From: Nitrosarchaeum sp.
Lineage (GTDB): Archaea > Thermoproteota > Nitrososphaeria > Nitrososphaerales > Nitrosopumilaceae
Reading direction: 5' to 3'
Length of the DNA: 64,000 nt
Assembly (NCBI RefSeq): GCF_035968265.1
Contig: NZ_JAVYIM010000006.1
Coordinates: 62,001 to 126,000, forward strand
Shown: positions 17,558 to 26,994 of the stretch, in pieces
Position numbering within the stretch: position 1 is the first letter of the stretch
Layout of the letters: every line of letters starts with the position of its first letter
The notes under the pieces: model-generated
Told to the model about the DNA's origin: nothing
Seen by the model: only the letters and a program-made list of their open reading frames with translations
The model's database searches: none
Made by a program: the position numbers and the translations under genes

Positions 17558-17953
17558 ATGGCCAAAAAAAGGATTCGAATTGATATGGAAGATGCTGATG
17601 GGGCACGATATGATATAAAACTAGAAGGAAATGTTACTAGAGAAAAAGTTCTAAAAATCTTTGAAATGATGGATTTGATGAATATTGAAGAAGAGGAACA
17701 AAAAACCATGAATATGGACTCTACAGGCTCAAAAATATGGCATATTGTTGATAAATTCTTCCCAATGGGAAAATTCACATCTACAAACATACTTGAGAAA
17801 TATGAAGACGAATACAACGAGCCGGTTAAATTAAGTATAATTTCCACATATTTGTCTAGATTCTCTACAAAAGGTAAAATCGATAGAATACGAACTGGTC
17901 GTGAATGGACCTATCAGGCCATTAAACTAAAGCCAAAAACAACAATAAACTAA
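17558..17953 (+). CDS. Winged-helix-like protein next to the origin, unknown function
   Basis: A 131-aa basic protein of no family I can name. The N-terminal ~30 residues contain a beta-hairpin-like stretch (RIRIDMEDADGARYDIKL), the middle is helical and acidic, and the C-terminal ~65 residues (FTSTNILEKYEDEY...LSRFSTKGKIDRI) look like a winged helix. It is transcribed away from the origin, opposite to orc1/cdc6. Position and fold suggest a DNA-binding role in replication or chromatin, but that is inference. Its last four bases overlap the convergent AbrB-like gene. Confidence 0.7.
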   Translation: MAKKRIRIDMEDADGARYDIKLEGNVTREKVLKIFEMMDLMNIEEEEQKTMNMDSTGSKIWHIVDKFFPMGKFTSTNILEKYEDEYNEPVKLSIISTYLSRFSTKGKIDRIRTGREWTYQAIKLKPKTTIN

Positions 17954-18111
17954 GATATAGTAATTTTTCTAACTATGAGTCTGTCTTTACCCAATATCAC
18001 TTTAACATATTCCCCTTTTTGAATATCCATATATTTTCTAAATTGTTTAGGAATAGAAATTGTTCCTGCAGATGTGATTTTAACTAAAACCTCATTTTCT
18101 TGAACAGACAT
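17950..18111 (-). CDS. AbrB/SpoVT-type small DNA-binding protein
   Basis: A 53-aa gene. The protein begins MSVQENEVLVKITSAG and continues ISIPKQFRKYMDIQKGEYV, which is the swapped-hairpin AbrB/MazE fold: beta-strand, TISIPKQFR turn, then GEYVKVIL. These proteins bind DNA as dimers and act as transition-state regulators or antitoxins. No toxin gene is adjacent, so a regulator is more likely. The upstream 130 bases are almost pure A and T, with two direct copies of TATAATTTAATA. Confidence 0.82.
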   Translation of the reverse strand: MSVQENEVLVKITSAGTISIPKQFRKYMDIQKGEYVKVILGKDRLIVRKITIS

Positions 18112-18119
18112 ATTCTTAT

Positions 18120-18148
18120 TATAATTTAATAATATATATAATTTAATA
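18120..18148. repeat. AT-rich direct repeats before the AbrB-like gene
   Basis: TATAATTTAATA occurs at 18120-18131 and again at 18137-18148, spaced 17 bp, in a 130-bp intergenic stretch that is almost all A/T. It lies in the promoter region of the AbrB-like gene (minus strand). AbrB proteins favour such bendable AT-rich DNA, so an autoregulatory site is possible. Confidence 0.45.
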
Positions 18149-18244
18149 TATTATAATAATTATAAAAAATAATAAAAATATTGAGTTGAATATGATTTTT
18201 AATAAAAATGATGAATTTTAATAATAAAAATAAACCGAAATTGA

Positions 18245-18850
18245 TTATGCAATTAAAGAATTAGATTCTAAAACATTAATCTTTTCTTTTCCTTTTTCAG
18301 TAATTGAATAAGTATATGGTTTTGTATTTGTATTCCTTTTAACAAATCCATCATCATAAAGCTTCTTCATTAATCTTGAAGTATGTTCTCTACTCCGTTT
18401 TAATGTGATTTGTATATCACGTGATGTCATAGCTTTGTCTGTGATTAGATACAACACATAATCTATAGCATTATTATGATCCAAATTAGGCATACGTTGA
18501 ATGATTTTAGGTTCTTCTTTACTAACATCTGTTTTTTTAGGTGGTATTGTTGGATTTTCTATTGCTTGTTGATTTTTAGTTAATTTATCTAAATATTGTT
18601 TAATTTCTAGAGTAGGATCCTCCTTTTTCTGTTCAACACCTTGCATTTCCATAGAATCTAGGCGTATTTTCATATCGATTAATTGTCTTTCATAATATTC
18701 TAATCGCTCTAACTGTGATGAGTCTATCATTTCATTCTTAGTTTTAATGAATGGACGAATTTTGTAATAACTATACAAACCAACCAAACCAACAACAAAT
18801 GCAACTATCACGGCTAAAATCACATCTGGTTCAGGAATTTCAATCAACAT
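18245..18850 (-). CDS. Membrane-anchored winged-helix protein
   Basis: A 201-aa protein with one N-terminal membrane helix (about residues 9-28), a basic juxtamembrane segment, a coiled-coil-like stretch (about 40-90), a Pro-rich linker and a C-terminal winged helix (about 125-190: AMTSRDIQITLKRSREHTSRLMKKLYDDGFVKR). The DNA-binding domain would face the cytoplasm. Such one-component membrane regulators or DNA-tethering proteins are known in archaea but I cannot assign a family. Two starts are adjacent: ATG at 18850 and GTG at 18853. TTGTGAT repeats lie over and upstream of the start. Confidence 0.75.
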   Translation of the reverse strand: MLIEIPEPDVILAVIVAFVVGLVGLYSYYKIRPFIKTKNEMIDSSQLERLEYYERQLIDMKIRLDSMEMQGVEQKKEDPTLEIKQYLDKLTKNQQAIENPTIPPKKTDVSKEEPKIIQRMPNLDHNNAIDYVLYLITDKAMTSRDIQITLKRSREHTSRLMKKLYDDGFVKRNTNTKPYTYSITEKGKEKINVLESNSLIA

Positions 18851-18886
18851 CACAAAAATTAATCAATGGTTGTGATTTATTGTGAT
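18849..18886. promoter_or_regulatory. TTGTGAT repeats at the start of the membrane wHTH gene
   Basis: ATCACAA at 18849-18855 and TTGTGAT at 18870-18876 form an inverted repeat, and a second TTGTGAT follows at 18880-18886, ten bases after the previous one. The group overlaps the start codon of the gene at 18245-18850, so a bound regulator would repress it. Autoregulation is inferred. Confidence 0.5.
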
Positions 18887-18975
18887 TGAGCAACATTATT
18901 TCACACTTTAGATTAACATTAACACACATCACATCATAAAAAAATCACTTCAATTATCACTACTAAACTATAATA

Positions 18976-19338
18976 TCACATATTACATGCTTGACGGACC
19001 AATCTATCAATCACATCAATGACCTCATCTTCCCTTTCTGGGAATATATCACTCTCATTTATCACACGAATCTGCTCAGAAAGCTTTGATATCACATCAA
19101 TATCATCTGGTAAAAGTATGCCTAAACCTCGCAAAAGCATGATTGAATAGAATAATGCTACTAATTTGTCTCTAGATTGACCAACTTGTCTATAATAGGC
19201 ACCTTTACTAATGTTGAATTTAGAGTTTAGAAGATCTTTCTGATTTAAAATAATTTCAATTTGTCGTTCAGTAAACAATGATTTTTTTATAATTTGTTTA
19301 ATAATATTATTAAAATTGGATTTTTCAAACTCTGCCAT
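18976..19338 (-). CDS. Helix-rich possible DNA-binding protein, unknown function
   Basis: A 120-aa all-helical protein. Residues about 20-60 (LFTERQIEIILNQKDL...ISKGAYYRQVGQSRDK) have the spacing of a helix-turn-helix in which GAYYRQVGQSR would be the recognition helix. No family assignment is possible by eye. An inverted repeat TATACA-N4-TGTATA lies 4-19 bases upstream of the ATG, consistent with autoregulation. It neighbours the membrane-anchored winged-helix gene on the same strand with 125 bases between. Confidence 0.65.
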   Translation of the reverse strand: MAEFEKSNFNNIIKQIIKKSLFTERQIEIILNQKDLLNSKFNISKGAYYRQVGQSRDKLVALFYSIMLLRGLGILLPDDIDVISKLSEQIRVINESDIFPEREDEVIDVIDRLVRQACNM

Positions 19339-19341
19339 AGC

Positions 19342-19357
19342 TATACAATTCTGTATA
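19342..19357. promoter_or_regulatory. Inverted repeat before the helix-rich gene
   Basis: TATACA-ATTC-TGTATA has perfect 6-bp arms and lies four bases upstream of the ATG at 19338 (minus strand). It is well placed to act as an operator over the transcription start. Confidence 0.5.
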
Positions 19358-19402
19358 CCACACTACAATTAAACTTTAAAGAGTCATCTACAAATTCCTT
19401 TT

Positions 19403-20155
19403 ATGACTGGAAATAAAGTTGAATCATTCCTAAAATCTGAACTTAAAAAGAAAAACGCATTATTGTTTGTATTAATTGATTCTGAAGAATCTAAGTTAGA
19501 ATCTTCACAAAAACTTGCTCAAGATGTTGAAAAAATAGGCGCGTCTGCAATTCTAGTTGGTGGCTCATCTGCAACAGATCAAATTGAAATGGCTAAAGTT
19601 GTAAAAGGCATTAAAAAAGGCATTAAAATTCCAATCATACTCTTCCCTGGAAACATCACAGGAGTTGTACCTGATGCAGATGCTATCCTGTTTAGTTCAT
19701 TAATGAATTCTGAAAACCCATATTTTATTACTCAGGCACAGGCATTAGGAGCTTCAAGCGTTCTTAAATTTGGATTAGAACCATTACCTACTGCTTACTT
19801 GGTTATTGGAGATGGAACTTCTGCCTGGTTTGTAGGTTCAGCAAGAGGCATACCTTTTGAAAAACCAAAAATAGCAGCAGCATACGCCCTTGCTGCACAA
19901 TTTCTTGGAATGAGATTTGTCTATTTGGAAGCAGGCTCTGGAGCAAAATCTAGTGTTACTCCAGAGATGGTTAAGACAGTAAGAAAAGCATTTAATGGAT
20001 TTTTGATAGTGGGTGGTGGAATTAGAGACATTAAAACTGCTTCAGATTTGGTCAAAGCTGGTGCTGATGCACTTGTTATTGGAACCTTTCTAGAGAAAGG
20101 TGGAAGTATTAAGAAACTAGCTGAAATAACAAAAGCAATTCAAAGAAGTAAGTAA
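19403..20155 (+). CDS. Geranylgeranylglyceryl phosphate synthase
   Basis: A 250-aa TIM-barrel prenyltransferase of the PcrB/GGGPS family. It makes the first ether bond of archaeal lipids from geranylgeranyl diphosphate and sn-glycerol-1-phosphate. Family features include LIDSEE near residue 25, the GGSSATDQ loop, LFPGNITGVVPDADAILF, the KFGLEPLPTAY segment, YLEAGSGAK, and the C-terminal phosphate site GGGIRD and AGADALVIGT. An AACTTTAAAG box about 27 bases upstream fits a leaderless ATG. The polD large-subunit gene starts 12 bases downstream in the same direction. Confidence 0.95.
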   Translation: MTGNKVESFLKSELKKKNALLFVLIDSEESKLESSQKLAQDVEKIGASAILVGGSSATDQIEMAKVVKGIKKGIKIPIILFPGNITGVVPDADAILFSSLMNSENPYFITQAQALGASSVLKFGLEPLPTAYLVIGDGTSAWFVGSARGIPFEKPKIAAAYALAAQFLGMRFVYLEAGSGAKSSVTPEMVKTVRKAFNGFLIVGGGIRDIKTASDLVKAGADALVIGTFLEKGGSIKKLAEITKAIQRSK

Positions 20156-20167
20156 TTAGACCGTATT

Positions 20168-23100
20168 ATGTCTGAAAATGATGCCATTTCTCGTATAAGT
20201 GGTATTAAGATGCCAAATTATTATCTTGACTATTATTCCAATCTCTCAAAAGATACCTATACTGTTTTTGAACATGCAGCTATGGCTAAATCAACTCTGG
20301 TTGATTCATCAGGAATAATTGAGCCTAAAATTGCATTTGATTTAGCAGATCGGGTTTCAAAAATGCATGATATAGATATCGCAGAACCTTTACGAGAATT
20401 GCTAAAAATCCATGGAAAAGAAATATCCGCATTAATTTTATCAAAAGAAATTGCATTAGGAAAATATTCACTAAGTGATTCCACTCTAGAAGAAAAATTA
20501 GATCTAGCAGTTAGAGTGGGATTAGCTATTGTTACAGAAGGAGTTACAATTGCTCCATTACAAGGAATTAGTGAAGTTAAGATAAAGAAAAACAAAGATG
20601 GAAGTGAATATCTCTCTGTATCTATTGCTGGACCAATGCGTTCAGCAGGTGGAACCGAGTCAGCAGTAACAATCTTAATTGCTGATCATGTGAGAAAAGC
20701 AGTAGGCTTATCAAAATATCAAGCAAATTGTTTTGATGATGAGACTGGGAGATTTATTGAAGAACTTCGAATTTATGAAAGAGAAGCTAGTAGTTTTCAA
20801 TTTCATATACTAGATGAAGATATAGAACATGTTATTTCACATCTACCTGTAGAATTAAACGGTGTAGACACAGATCCTTTTGAAGTTGTAAATCACAAAG
20901 GAATGACTCGTATTACAACAAATAGAGTTAGAGGAGGAGCATTACGAGTTTTAAATGACGGGCTAATTGGAAGATCTAAAAAACTACTTAAAAGAATTGA
21001 AATGTATCAATTGGATGGTTGGGAGTGGTTAGGAGATCTAAAAGGAGCGGTTCAAACAGGAGATAATCAAGAAGATGCTGCAGCCAAGAGGATGCGGGAA
21101 GTTATTACAGGAAGATCTGTTCTATCCATGCCTAACAAGCTGGGTGGTTTTCGATTAAGATATGGTAGAGCATGTAATACCGGGTTTGCAGCAGTGGGAA
21201 TTAATCCTATAATTGCAGAAATTTTAGATCATACAATTGCTGTTGGTACTCAAATCAAAACTGATATTCCAGGTAAGGGAGCAACAGTAGCTTTTGTTGA
21301 TTCTATTGATACCCCAATAGTTCGACTCAAAAATGGCGATGTTATTAAAATTAAAGATGTAAAGCATGGAATTGAAATTAAAGGAGAGATCGAAAAAATT
21401 TTACATTTGGGTGATATCTTAATTTCATTTGGTGATTTTCTAGAAAACAATGCCCAACTCATACCTTCAGGATATGTTGAAGAATTTTGGATTGAAGAGT
21501 TAAAAGAAAAATTAACAAAATATGCCCCCGACGATGAATTTTTAATTCAATTTCTAACTAAAATTCCTACTTTGGATGAAGCGTTAAAACTATCAATAGA
21601 TTTTCAAATACCTCTACATCCACAATACTTGTATTATTGGGATCAAATATCATTAATAGAATTTTCACAAATATTACATCCAATAAAGATTAATGAAAAT
21701 TCTATTGAATATTCTATAGAAACAAAAAATATTCTTGAAAAACTTGGAGTTCCTCATAAAATGAATAATACCCAAATAGTTCTTGAAAAAGAAGAATCTA
21801 GAATTTTTTATAATCTTCTTTTTAGATACGAACCAAAAATAAACGATTTATCAATTCCACAAATTATTTCAAAATCATCTGGAATTTTAATTAAAAATAA
21901 ATTTTCAACTTCAATCGGAGTTAGAATAGGAAGACCCGAAAAAGCAGCTCCTAGACAAATGAAACCGCCAACTCATGTTTTATTTCCCATTAATGATAAA
22001 GGAGGTCCAACCAGAGATCTCTTAAAGGCTTCAAGACAAGACAATTTTTTCACAAATATTTTCAATAGATCTTGTCAAGAATGTAATGAACCATCAATTG
22101 GCATTAAATGCTCTAAATGTGGCATCAAAACAACAATAGTTTATCGATGTGGAAATTGTCGTGACGTCCTTGATAATCCATTTTGTGAAAAATGTAAACG
22201 AAAGGCATCATCTCACTCTCATCAGGCATTTCCATTAAAAACAAAATTATTGTTAGCACAAGAAAAAATGGGCTTACGTGCTCAAGAACCATTCAAAGGA
22301 GTTAAAGAATTAATCAATCAAGATAGAATAGCAGAACCATTAGAAAAAGGACTAGTTCGTCAAAATTTTGGTCTTACGGTATTCAAAGATGGAACTGTTC
22401 GTTTTGATGCCACAAATTCTCCTCTTACTCAATTTCAACCATCATGGATAGGTACATCTATTGAAAAGCTAAATGAATTAGGATATACTCATGATATTGA
22501 TGGAAAACCACTAACTGATCCAAATCAAACAGTTGAACTTCGGATGCAAGATGTAATTATCCCAAACGAAAGTGGAAAATATCTAGTATCTATATGTAAA
22601 TACATTGATACTATTTTAGAAAAATTTTATGAAAAATCAATCTTCTATAACGTTAAAAACACAGACGATTTAATTGGTCATCTGATAATTGGATTAGCAC
22701 CACATACATCTGTCGGTATTGTTGGAAGAATAATTGGCTATACTGAAACACATGTTTGTTTTGCCACTCCAAACTGGCATTCTGCAAAAAGAAGAGACGC
22801 AGATGGGGATGCTGATTCTATTATGTTATTGATGGACAGTCTTCTAAATTTTTCAAGACAATTTCTTTCTGATAGAATTGGTGGTTTAATGGATGCGCCA
22901 TTATTAATTCAACCACTTGTATTACCACATGAATCTCAACCACAAGCACACAATCTCGAAGTTGTTAAATTTTTACCGCTTGAATTCTTTAAATCCACAA
23001 TTCAACAAACTAAAGCCCCAGATGTTACCTGTGTAGAAATAATCAAATCACGTCTTGAAACAGAGAGACAGTTTTTTGGATATTATTTCACACATTCTAC

Positions 23101-23545
23101 AACTTCGCTTACCACATCAAAATCACGTAGCGCTTATTCCACGCTTGGTTCAATGCTTGATAAATTTGATATGCAAATTAAAAATGCTGAACTTATAGAT
23201 GCTGTAAATACATCTGAAATTGTTTCAAATGTAATTTCCACTCACCTAGTTCCAGATATTATGGGAAACCTACGTGCTTATGCTCGACAAAATTTTAGAT
23301 GTACAGGTTGTGGAAAATCATATCGTAGAATCCCTTTGATTCAAACTTGCATTTGTGGCCATAATTTAATTCCCACAATTACAAGAGGCTCTGTAGAAAA
23401 ATATCTTAAACTTGCAAAGCGGTTAGTCGATAAATATGATGTTGGAACTTATCAAAGAGGACGAATTCACGCATTATCTGATGAAATTGACCTAGTTTTT
23501 GGAAAGAACAAAGGAGATCAATCACTCTTAAGTGATTACACTTAG
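20168..23545 (+). CDS. polC: DNA polymerase D large subunit (DP2)
   Basis: An 1125-aa catalytic subunit of the archaeal replicative polymerase PolD. The active-site carboxylates lie in RRDADGDAD near residue 876. Zinc-binding cysteine clusters occur near 636-672 (CQEC, CSKCG, CGNC, CEKC) and at about 1047-1065 (CTGCG and CICGH), the latter being the region that binds PCNA and DP1 in characterised enzymes. The gene is uninterrupted: I see no intein, although inteins are frequent in this family. It is probably co-transcribed with GGGP synthase. It ends four bases before the convergent glyA stop. Confidence 0.96.
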   Translation: MSENDAISRISGIKMPNYYLDYYSNLSKDTYTVFEHAAMAKSTLVDSSGIIEPKIAFDLADRVSKMHDIDIAEPLRELLKIHGKEISALILSKEIALGKYSLSDSTLEEKLDLAVRVGLAIVTEGVTIAPLQGISEVKIKKNKDGSEYLSVSIAGPMRSAGGTESAVTILIADHVRKAVGLSKYQANCFDDETGRFIEELRIYEREASSFQFHILDEDIEHVISHLPVELNGVDTDPFEVVNHKGMTRITTNRVRGGALRVLNDGLIGRSKKLLKRIEMYQLDGWEWLGDLKGAVQTGDNQEDAAAKRMREVITGRSVLSMPNKLGGFRLRYGRACNTGFAAVGINPIIAEILDHTIAVGTQIKTDIPGKGATVAFVDSIDTPIVRLKNGDVIKIKDVKHGIEIKGEIEKILHLGDILISFGDFLENNAQLIPSGYVEEFWIEELKEKLTKYAPDDEFLIQFLTKIPTLDEALKLSIDFQIPLHPQYLYYWDQISLIEFSQILHPIKINENSIEYSIETKNILEKLGVPHKMNNTQIVLEKEESRIFYNLLFRYEPKINDLSIPQIISKSSGILIKNKFSTSIGVRIGRPEKAAPRQMKPPTHVLFPINDKGGPTRDLLKASRQDNFFTNIFNRSCQECNEPSIGIKCSKCGIKTTIVYRCGNCRDVLDNPFCEKCKRKASSHSHQAFPLKTKLLLAQEKMGLRAQEPFKGVKELINQDRIAEPLEKGLVRQNFGLTVFKDGTVRFDATNSPLTQFQPSWIGTSIEKLNELGYTHDIDGKPLTDPNQTVELRMQDVIIPNESGKYLVSICKYIDTILEKFYEKSIFYNVKNTDDLIGHLIIGLAPHTSVGIVGRIIGYTETHVCFATPNWHSAKRRDADGDADSIMLLMDSLLNFSRQFLSDRIGGLMDAPLLIQPLVLPHESQPQAHNLEVVKFLPLEFFKSTIQQTKAPDVTCVEIIKSRLETERQFFGYYFTHSTTSLTTSKSRSAYSTLGSMLDKFDMQIKNAELIDAVNTSEIVSNVISTHLVPDIMGNLRAYARQNFRCTGCGKSYRRIPLIQTCICGHNLIPTITRGSVEKYLKLAKRLVDKYDVGTYQRGRIHALSDEIDLVFGKNKGDQSLLSDYT

Positions 23546-23549
23546 AATC

Positions 23550-24872
23550 TTATCTTAATTTTACGTATTCGTAAGCCCCAAGTTTTTTATCAAAACAATA
23601 ATGCACTTTTTGATAATTCTTTCTAAAAGATTTTACTTTTGTAAGGATTTTCTTGGGATCTTTTTTATCAATTATTACCTCTTTGATATATGATGCAATC
23701 TCTTTCATCTCATTTTGTTTCATACCTAGTCTAGTAATTTCAGAAACTCCTAGTCTAATTCCTCCCGGATGAAAATAATTACGACCAGCTCTGATATCAC
23801 CTGGAATAAGCTGTCTATTTACGATGATGTTAGCTTTTTCTAAATCTGCTTCAACTTTTCCTCCATCAGAATAATCTAAAACATTAACAGCAATTTGATG
23901 TGATTCTGTAAACCCTCGCTTTTCACCTAGAACTTTAAAACCTGCATCATTAAGTGATTCTGCAAACACTTTGGCATTTTTGATAACTTGATTAGCATAA
24001 TCTTTTCCAAATTCTAATGCTTCTGCAAAAGCTACTGCCTTACCTGCCATATGATGAATGTGATGACTACTAGTTAATCCAGGAAATGTTGCTTTCTTGA
24101 TTGGATCTTCGTGTTTCTCAGAACCTAAAACAAGTCCTCCTTGTGGACCAAACAAAGTTTTATGAGTACTCATTGTCATAGTGTCTGCACCTTCTCGTAA
24201 TGGATCCTGAAATCTTCCACCAGCAATTAATCCAGCAACATGTGCTGCATCATAATTGATATGCATATTAAAACTCTTTAGAAAATCTGCCAATTCTTTT
24301 ACAGGGTGTGGAAACAAAAACAACGATCCACCAAACATCGCCATTTTTGGTAGATTACCCGCTTTCTTTAATTCTTCAACTTTCTGCTTTGTCTTTTCAA
24401 CATCAATTGTCATCTCTTCGGCATCAAATGGATAAAATTCAATTTCTAAACCATGAACTAATCCTGCAGTTCCTGAATGTTCTTTTTTACCATGAGAAAT
24501 ATGACCTCCAGCAGGAATTGAAGGTGCTAACATTACATCGCCTGGATTTGTAAAAGCAGAATATACTGCAAGATTAGCAACTACGCCAGAGATAGGTCTT
24601 ACATCTGCAAATTTGGCCTTGTACAACTTCTTTGCAAGTTTCATACATTCAAACTCAACCTCATCAATGTACACACATCCCGCATATACCCTCTCACCCG
24701 GCCAACCCTCAGCATATCTATTTCCAAAATCTGATATTATTGCCTCTCTAACAGCAGGACTAGGTACATTTTCACTTGCAATTAATGGAATAGAATTTTC
24801 AAACCATTTATGATGTTCTTTTAAATTTGAAAAAATTTTATTGTAAGATTCTTTATTTGATGATTTTACCAT
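23550..24872 (-). CDS. glyA: Serine hydroxymethyltransferase
   Basis: A 440-aa PLP enzyme that interconverts serine and glycine while charging a pterin C1 carrier. The PLP lysine is in STHKTLFGPQGG, the PLP aspartate in NYDAAHVAGLIAGG, and the substrate region in NRYAEGWPGERVYAG. The length and motifs fit archaeal SHMT, which may use a tetrahydromethanopterin-type carrier. I chose ATG at 24872 because a TTTTTAAA box lies about 26 bases upstream; a TTG at 24881 would bring the box too near. It is divergent from the thermosome gene. Confidence 0.95.
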   Translation of the reverse strand: MVKSSNKESYNKIFSNLKEHHKWFENSIPLIASENVPSPAVREAIISDFGNRYAEGWPGERVYAGCVYIDEVEFECMKLAKKLYKAKFADVRPISGVVANLAVYSAFTNPGDVMLAPSIPAGGHISHGKKEHSGTAGLVHGLEIEFYPFDAEEMTIDVEKTKQKVEELKKAGNLPKMAMFGGSLFLFPHPVKELADFLKSFNMHINYDAAHVAGLIAGGRFQDPLREGADTMTMSTHKTLFGPQGGLVLGSEKHEDPIKKATFPGLTSSHHIHHMAGKAVAFAEALEFGKDYANQVIKNAKVFAESLNDAGFKVLGEKRGFTESHQIAVNVLDYSDGGKVEADLEKANIIVNRQLIPGDIRAGRNYFHPGGIRLGVSEITRLGMKQNEMKEIASYIKEVIIDKKDPKKILTKVKSFRKNYQKVHYCFDKKLGAYEYVKLR

Positions 24873-24948
24873 GTTTTGCAAATTAAATTTCCCAATTTAA
24901 AAACACCGATTTTTGACTATTTTATTTACGAGTTTTTGATCTGCAACG

Positions 24949-24956
24949 TATAAAAG
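24949..24956 (+). promoter_or_regulatory. TATA box of the thermosome gene
   Basis: GTATAAAAGG preceded by ACG resembles a strong archaeal TATA box with an upstream BRE-like purine stretch. It is centred about 28 bases before the ATG at 24980, which argues for that start rather than the TTG at 24962. Confidence 0.75.
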
Positions 24957-24979
24957 GGGAATTGAGTGTTTTTCTTTCT

Positions 24980-26656
24980 ATGGGTATGCAAGCAACTTCT
25001 AAGGGTACTATGCCAGTTGTACTACTAAAAGAAGGAGGTTCTGAAACCAAAGGACGAGACGCACAAAAAAACAACATTGCAGCAGCCAAGATTATCGCTG
25101 AAATTGTACACTCCAGTCTTGGTCCAAGAGGTATGGATAAAATGCTTGTTGACTCACTTGGAGATGTTACAATTACAAATGATGGTGCAACAATTCTCAA
25201 AGAAATTGACGTACAACATCCAGCAGCAAAAATGCTAGTTGAAATTTCAAAAACAACCGATAATGAAGTTGGTGATGGTACAACATCTGCTGTTATTTTA
25301 GCAGGCGCGCTTTTGGAAAACGCTGAATCACTTTTAGATCAAGACGTTCACCCAACAATTATTGTAGATGGATATAGAAAAGCTGCAAAAAAGGCAAAAC
25401 AATTTCTTCAAGAAATATCTGAGACTGTCTCTGCAAATGACAAAACAATTCTAAATAAAATTGCAAAAACATCTATGCAAACAAAATTGGTAAGAAAAGA
25501 TTCTGATCAATTAGCTGATATTATTGTAAAAGCAGTTCTTGCAGTTGTTGAAAAAGAAGGTGAAAAATTTAATGTTGATATTGATGATATTAAAGTAGAA
25601 AAGAAAGCCGGTGGCTCGATTAAAGATTCTGTAATTATCCAAGGTATTGTACTTGATAAAGAAATTGCTCATGGAGGAATGCCAAGAAAAATTTCTGATG
25701 CAAAAATAGCCTTAATTAACAAAGCATTAGAAATTAGTAAAACCGAAACTGATGCTAAAATTAACATTTCAAACCCACAACAATTGAAATCATTTCTTGA
25801 TGAGGAAAATAGAATGTTAAAGAATATGGTCGATAAAGTAATTGGTTCTGGAGCAAATGTAGTATTATGTCAAAAAGGGATTGATGATATGGCTCAACAT
25901 TATCTAGCAAAAGCAGGAATCATTGCAGTTAGAAGAATCAAAGAAAGTGATCTTACAAAACTTGCAAAAGCAACTGGTGCTAGAATCGTAAACAATCTTG
26001 ATGATATATTTGAAAAAGATCTAGGAGATGCTCAACTTGTAGAAGAACGAAAAATTGAAGAAGACAAATGGGTATTCATTGAAGGTTGCAAACATCCAAA
26101 ATCTGTCACTTTACTTCTTCGTGGTGGTTCTCAAAGAGTTGTTGATGAAGTTGAACGTTCAGTACACGATTCACTAATGGTAGTAAAAGATGTAATTGAA
26201 AAACCAGAAATTGTTGCAGGAGGTGGTGCTCCTGAAACCTATGCTGCAACTAAGATCAGAAGTTGGGCAAAATCACTAGAAGGCAGAGAACAACTAGCTG
26301 CTGAAAAATTTGCTGATTCTTTAGAATCAATTCCATTAACACTTTCAGAAAATGCTGGAATGGATCCAATTGATACACTAACAGTTCTTCGTTCTAGACA
26401 AATGAAAGGAGAAAAATGGACTGGAATTGATGTTATGAAAGGTAAAATCGCAAATATGAAATCAAGTGATATAATTGAACCTTTAGCAGTTAAACTTCAA
26501 ATTGTTTCAGCAGCTGCAGAAGCAGCTTGTATGATTCTTAGAATTGATGATGTCATTGCTACACAAAAATCTGCAGGACCACCACCAGGAGCAGAAGGTG
26601 GCATGCCTGGAATGGGTGGTATGGGTGGCATGCCTGATATGGGCGGAATGATGTAA
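24980..26656 (+). CDS. Thermosome subunit (group II chaperonin)
   Basis: A 558-aa ATP-dependent folding chaperonin that forms a closed double ring. The ATP site is shown by [22 protein letters not shown] and [12 protein letters not shown], and by GGGAPE near the C-terminal equatorial part. The C-terminus ends in a Gly-Met-rich tail ([13 protein letters not shown]), which projects into the cavity in this family. The ATG at 24980 fits the TATA box; an ATG two codons later is also possible. It lies near the hsp20-cdc48 quality-control genes only in a broad sense. Confidence 0.96.
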   Translation: MGMQATSKGTMPVVLLKEGGSETKGRDAQKNNIAAAKIIAEIVHSSLGPRGMDKMLVDSLGDVTITNDGATILKEIDVQHPAAKMLVEISKTTDNEVGDGTTSAVILAGALLENAESLLDQDVHPTIIVDGYRKAAKKAKQFLQEISETVSANDKTILNKIAKTSMQTKLVRKDSDQLADIIVKAVLAVVEKEGEKFNVDIDDIKVEKKAGGSIKDSVIIQGIVLDKEIAHGGMPRKISDAKIALINKALEISKTETDAKINISNPQQLKSFLDEENRMLKNMVDKVIGSGANVVLCQKGIDDMAQHYLAKAGIIAVRRIKESDLTKLAKATGARIVNNLDDIFEKDLGDAQLVEERKIEEDKWVFIEGCKHPKSVTLLLRGGSQRVVDEVERSVHDSLMVVKDVIEKPEIVAGGGAPETYAATKIRSWAKSLEGREQLAAEKFADSLESIPLTLSENAGMDPIDTLTVLRSRQMKGEKWTGIDVMKGKIANMKSSDIIEPLAVKLQIVSAAAEAACMILRIDDVIATQKSAGPPPGAEGGMPGMGGMGGMPDMGGMM

Positions 26657-26715
26657 ATTTTTTGATAGAATTTATTTTTCAAAAGTTTATTTGATTATCA
26701 TATTTACAAACCGTA

Positions 26716-26994
26716 TTGAATAAGACTACATCAAAAATGTTAACCGGTTTCAAATATGTTTATTTGATAGCATTTTTTGCATTACTGTCAGGATTTTTCC
26801 ATCCGTTAGTTACTCATACAAGTTTTGATAGCGTAGTGATTGGAGTTATTGTGTTATTCGTTGGTTTAGCAGGTAGTATTTTGCTTTACAAAGCAGCCAT
26901 TTCAGAGAAAAAGAGAATAATATTTCTTGGTATAGGTTTTACTTTAATATCTATTTCATTATTTTATATTTTTCAAATTACTGGAAGAATTTAG
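26716..26994 (+). CDS. Small membrane protein, unknown function
   Basis: A 92-aa protein with three hydrophobic helices (about residues 14-32, 40-60 and 68-88) and short basic loops. It starts at TTG, with a GTTTATTT box about 27 bases upstream. I recognise no family. Its stop overlaps that of the convergent glnA by four bases. Confidence 0.7.
   Translation: MNKTTSKMLTGFKYVYLIAFFALLSGFFHPLVTHTSFDSVVIGVIVLFVGLAGSILLYKAAISEKKRIIFLGIGFTLISISLFYIFQITGRI

Noticed and set aside
20168-23545. An intein in the PolD large subunit.
   Set aside because: The protein has the plain length and no splicing motifs or endonuclease insert near the active site.
26497-26682. A Pro/Gly-rich frame opposite the thermosome tail.
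   Set aside because: It is the complement of the Gly-Met repeat of the chaperonin C-terminus and has no start signal of its own.
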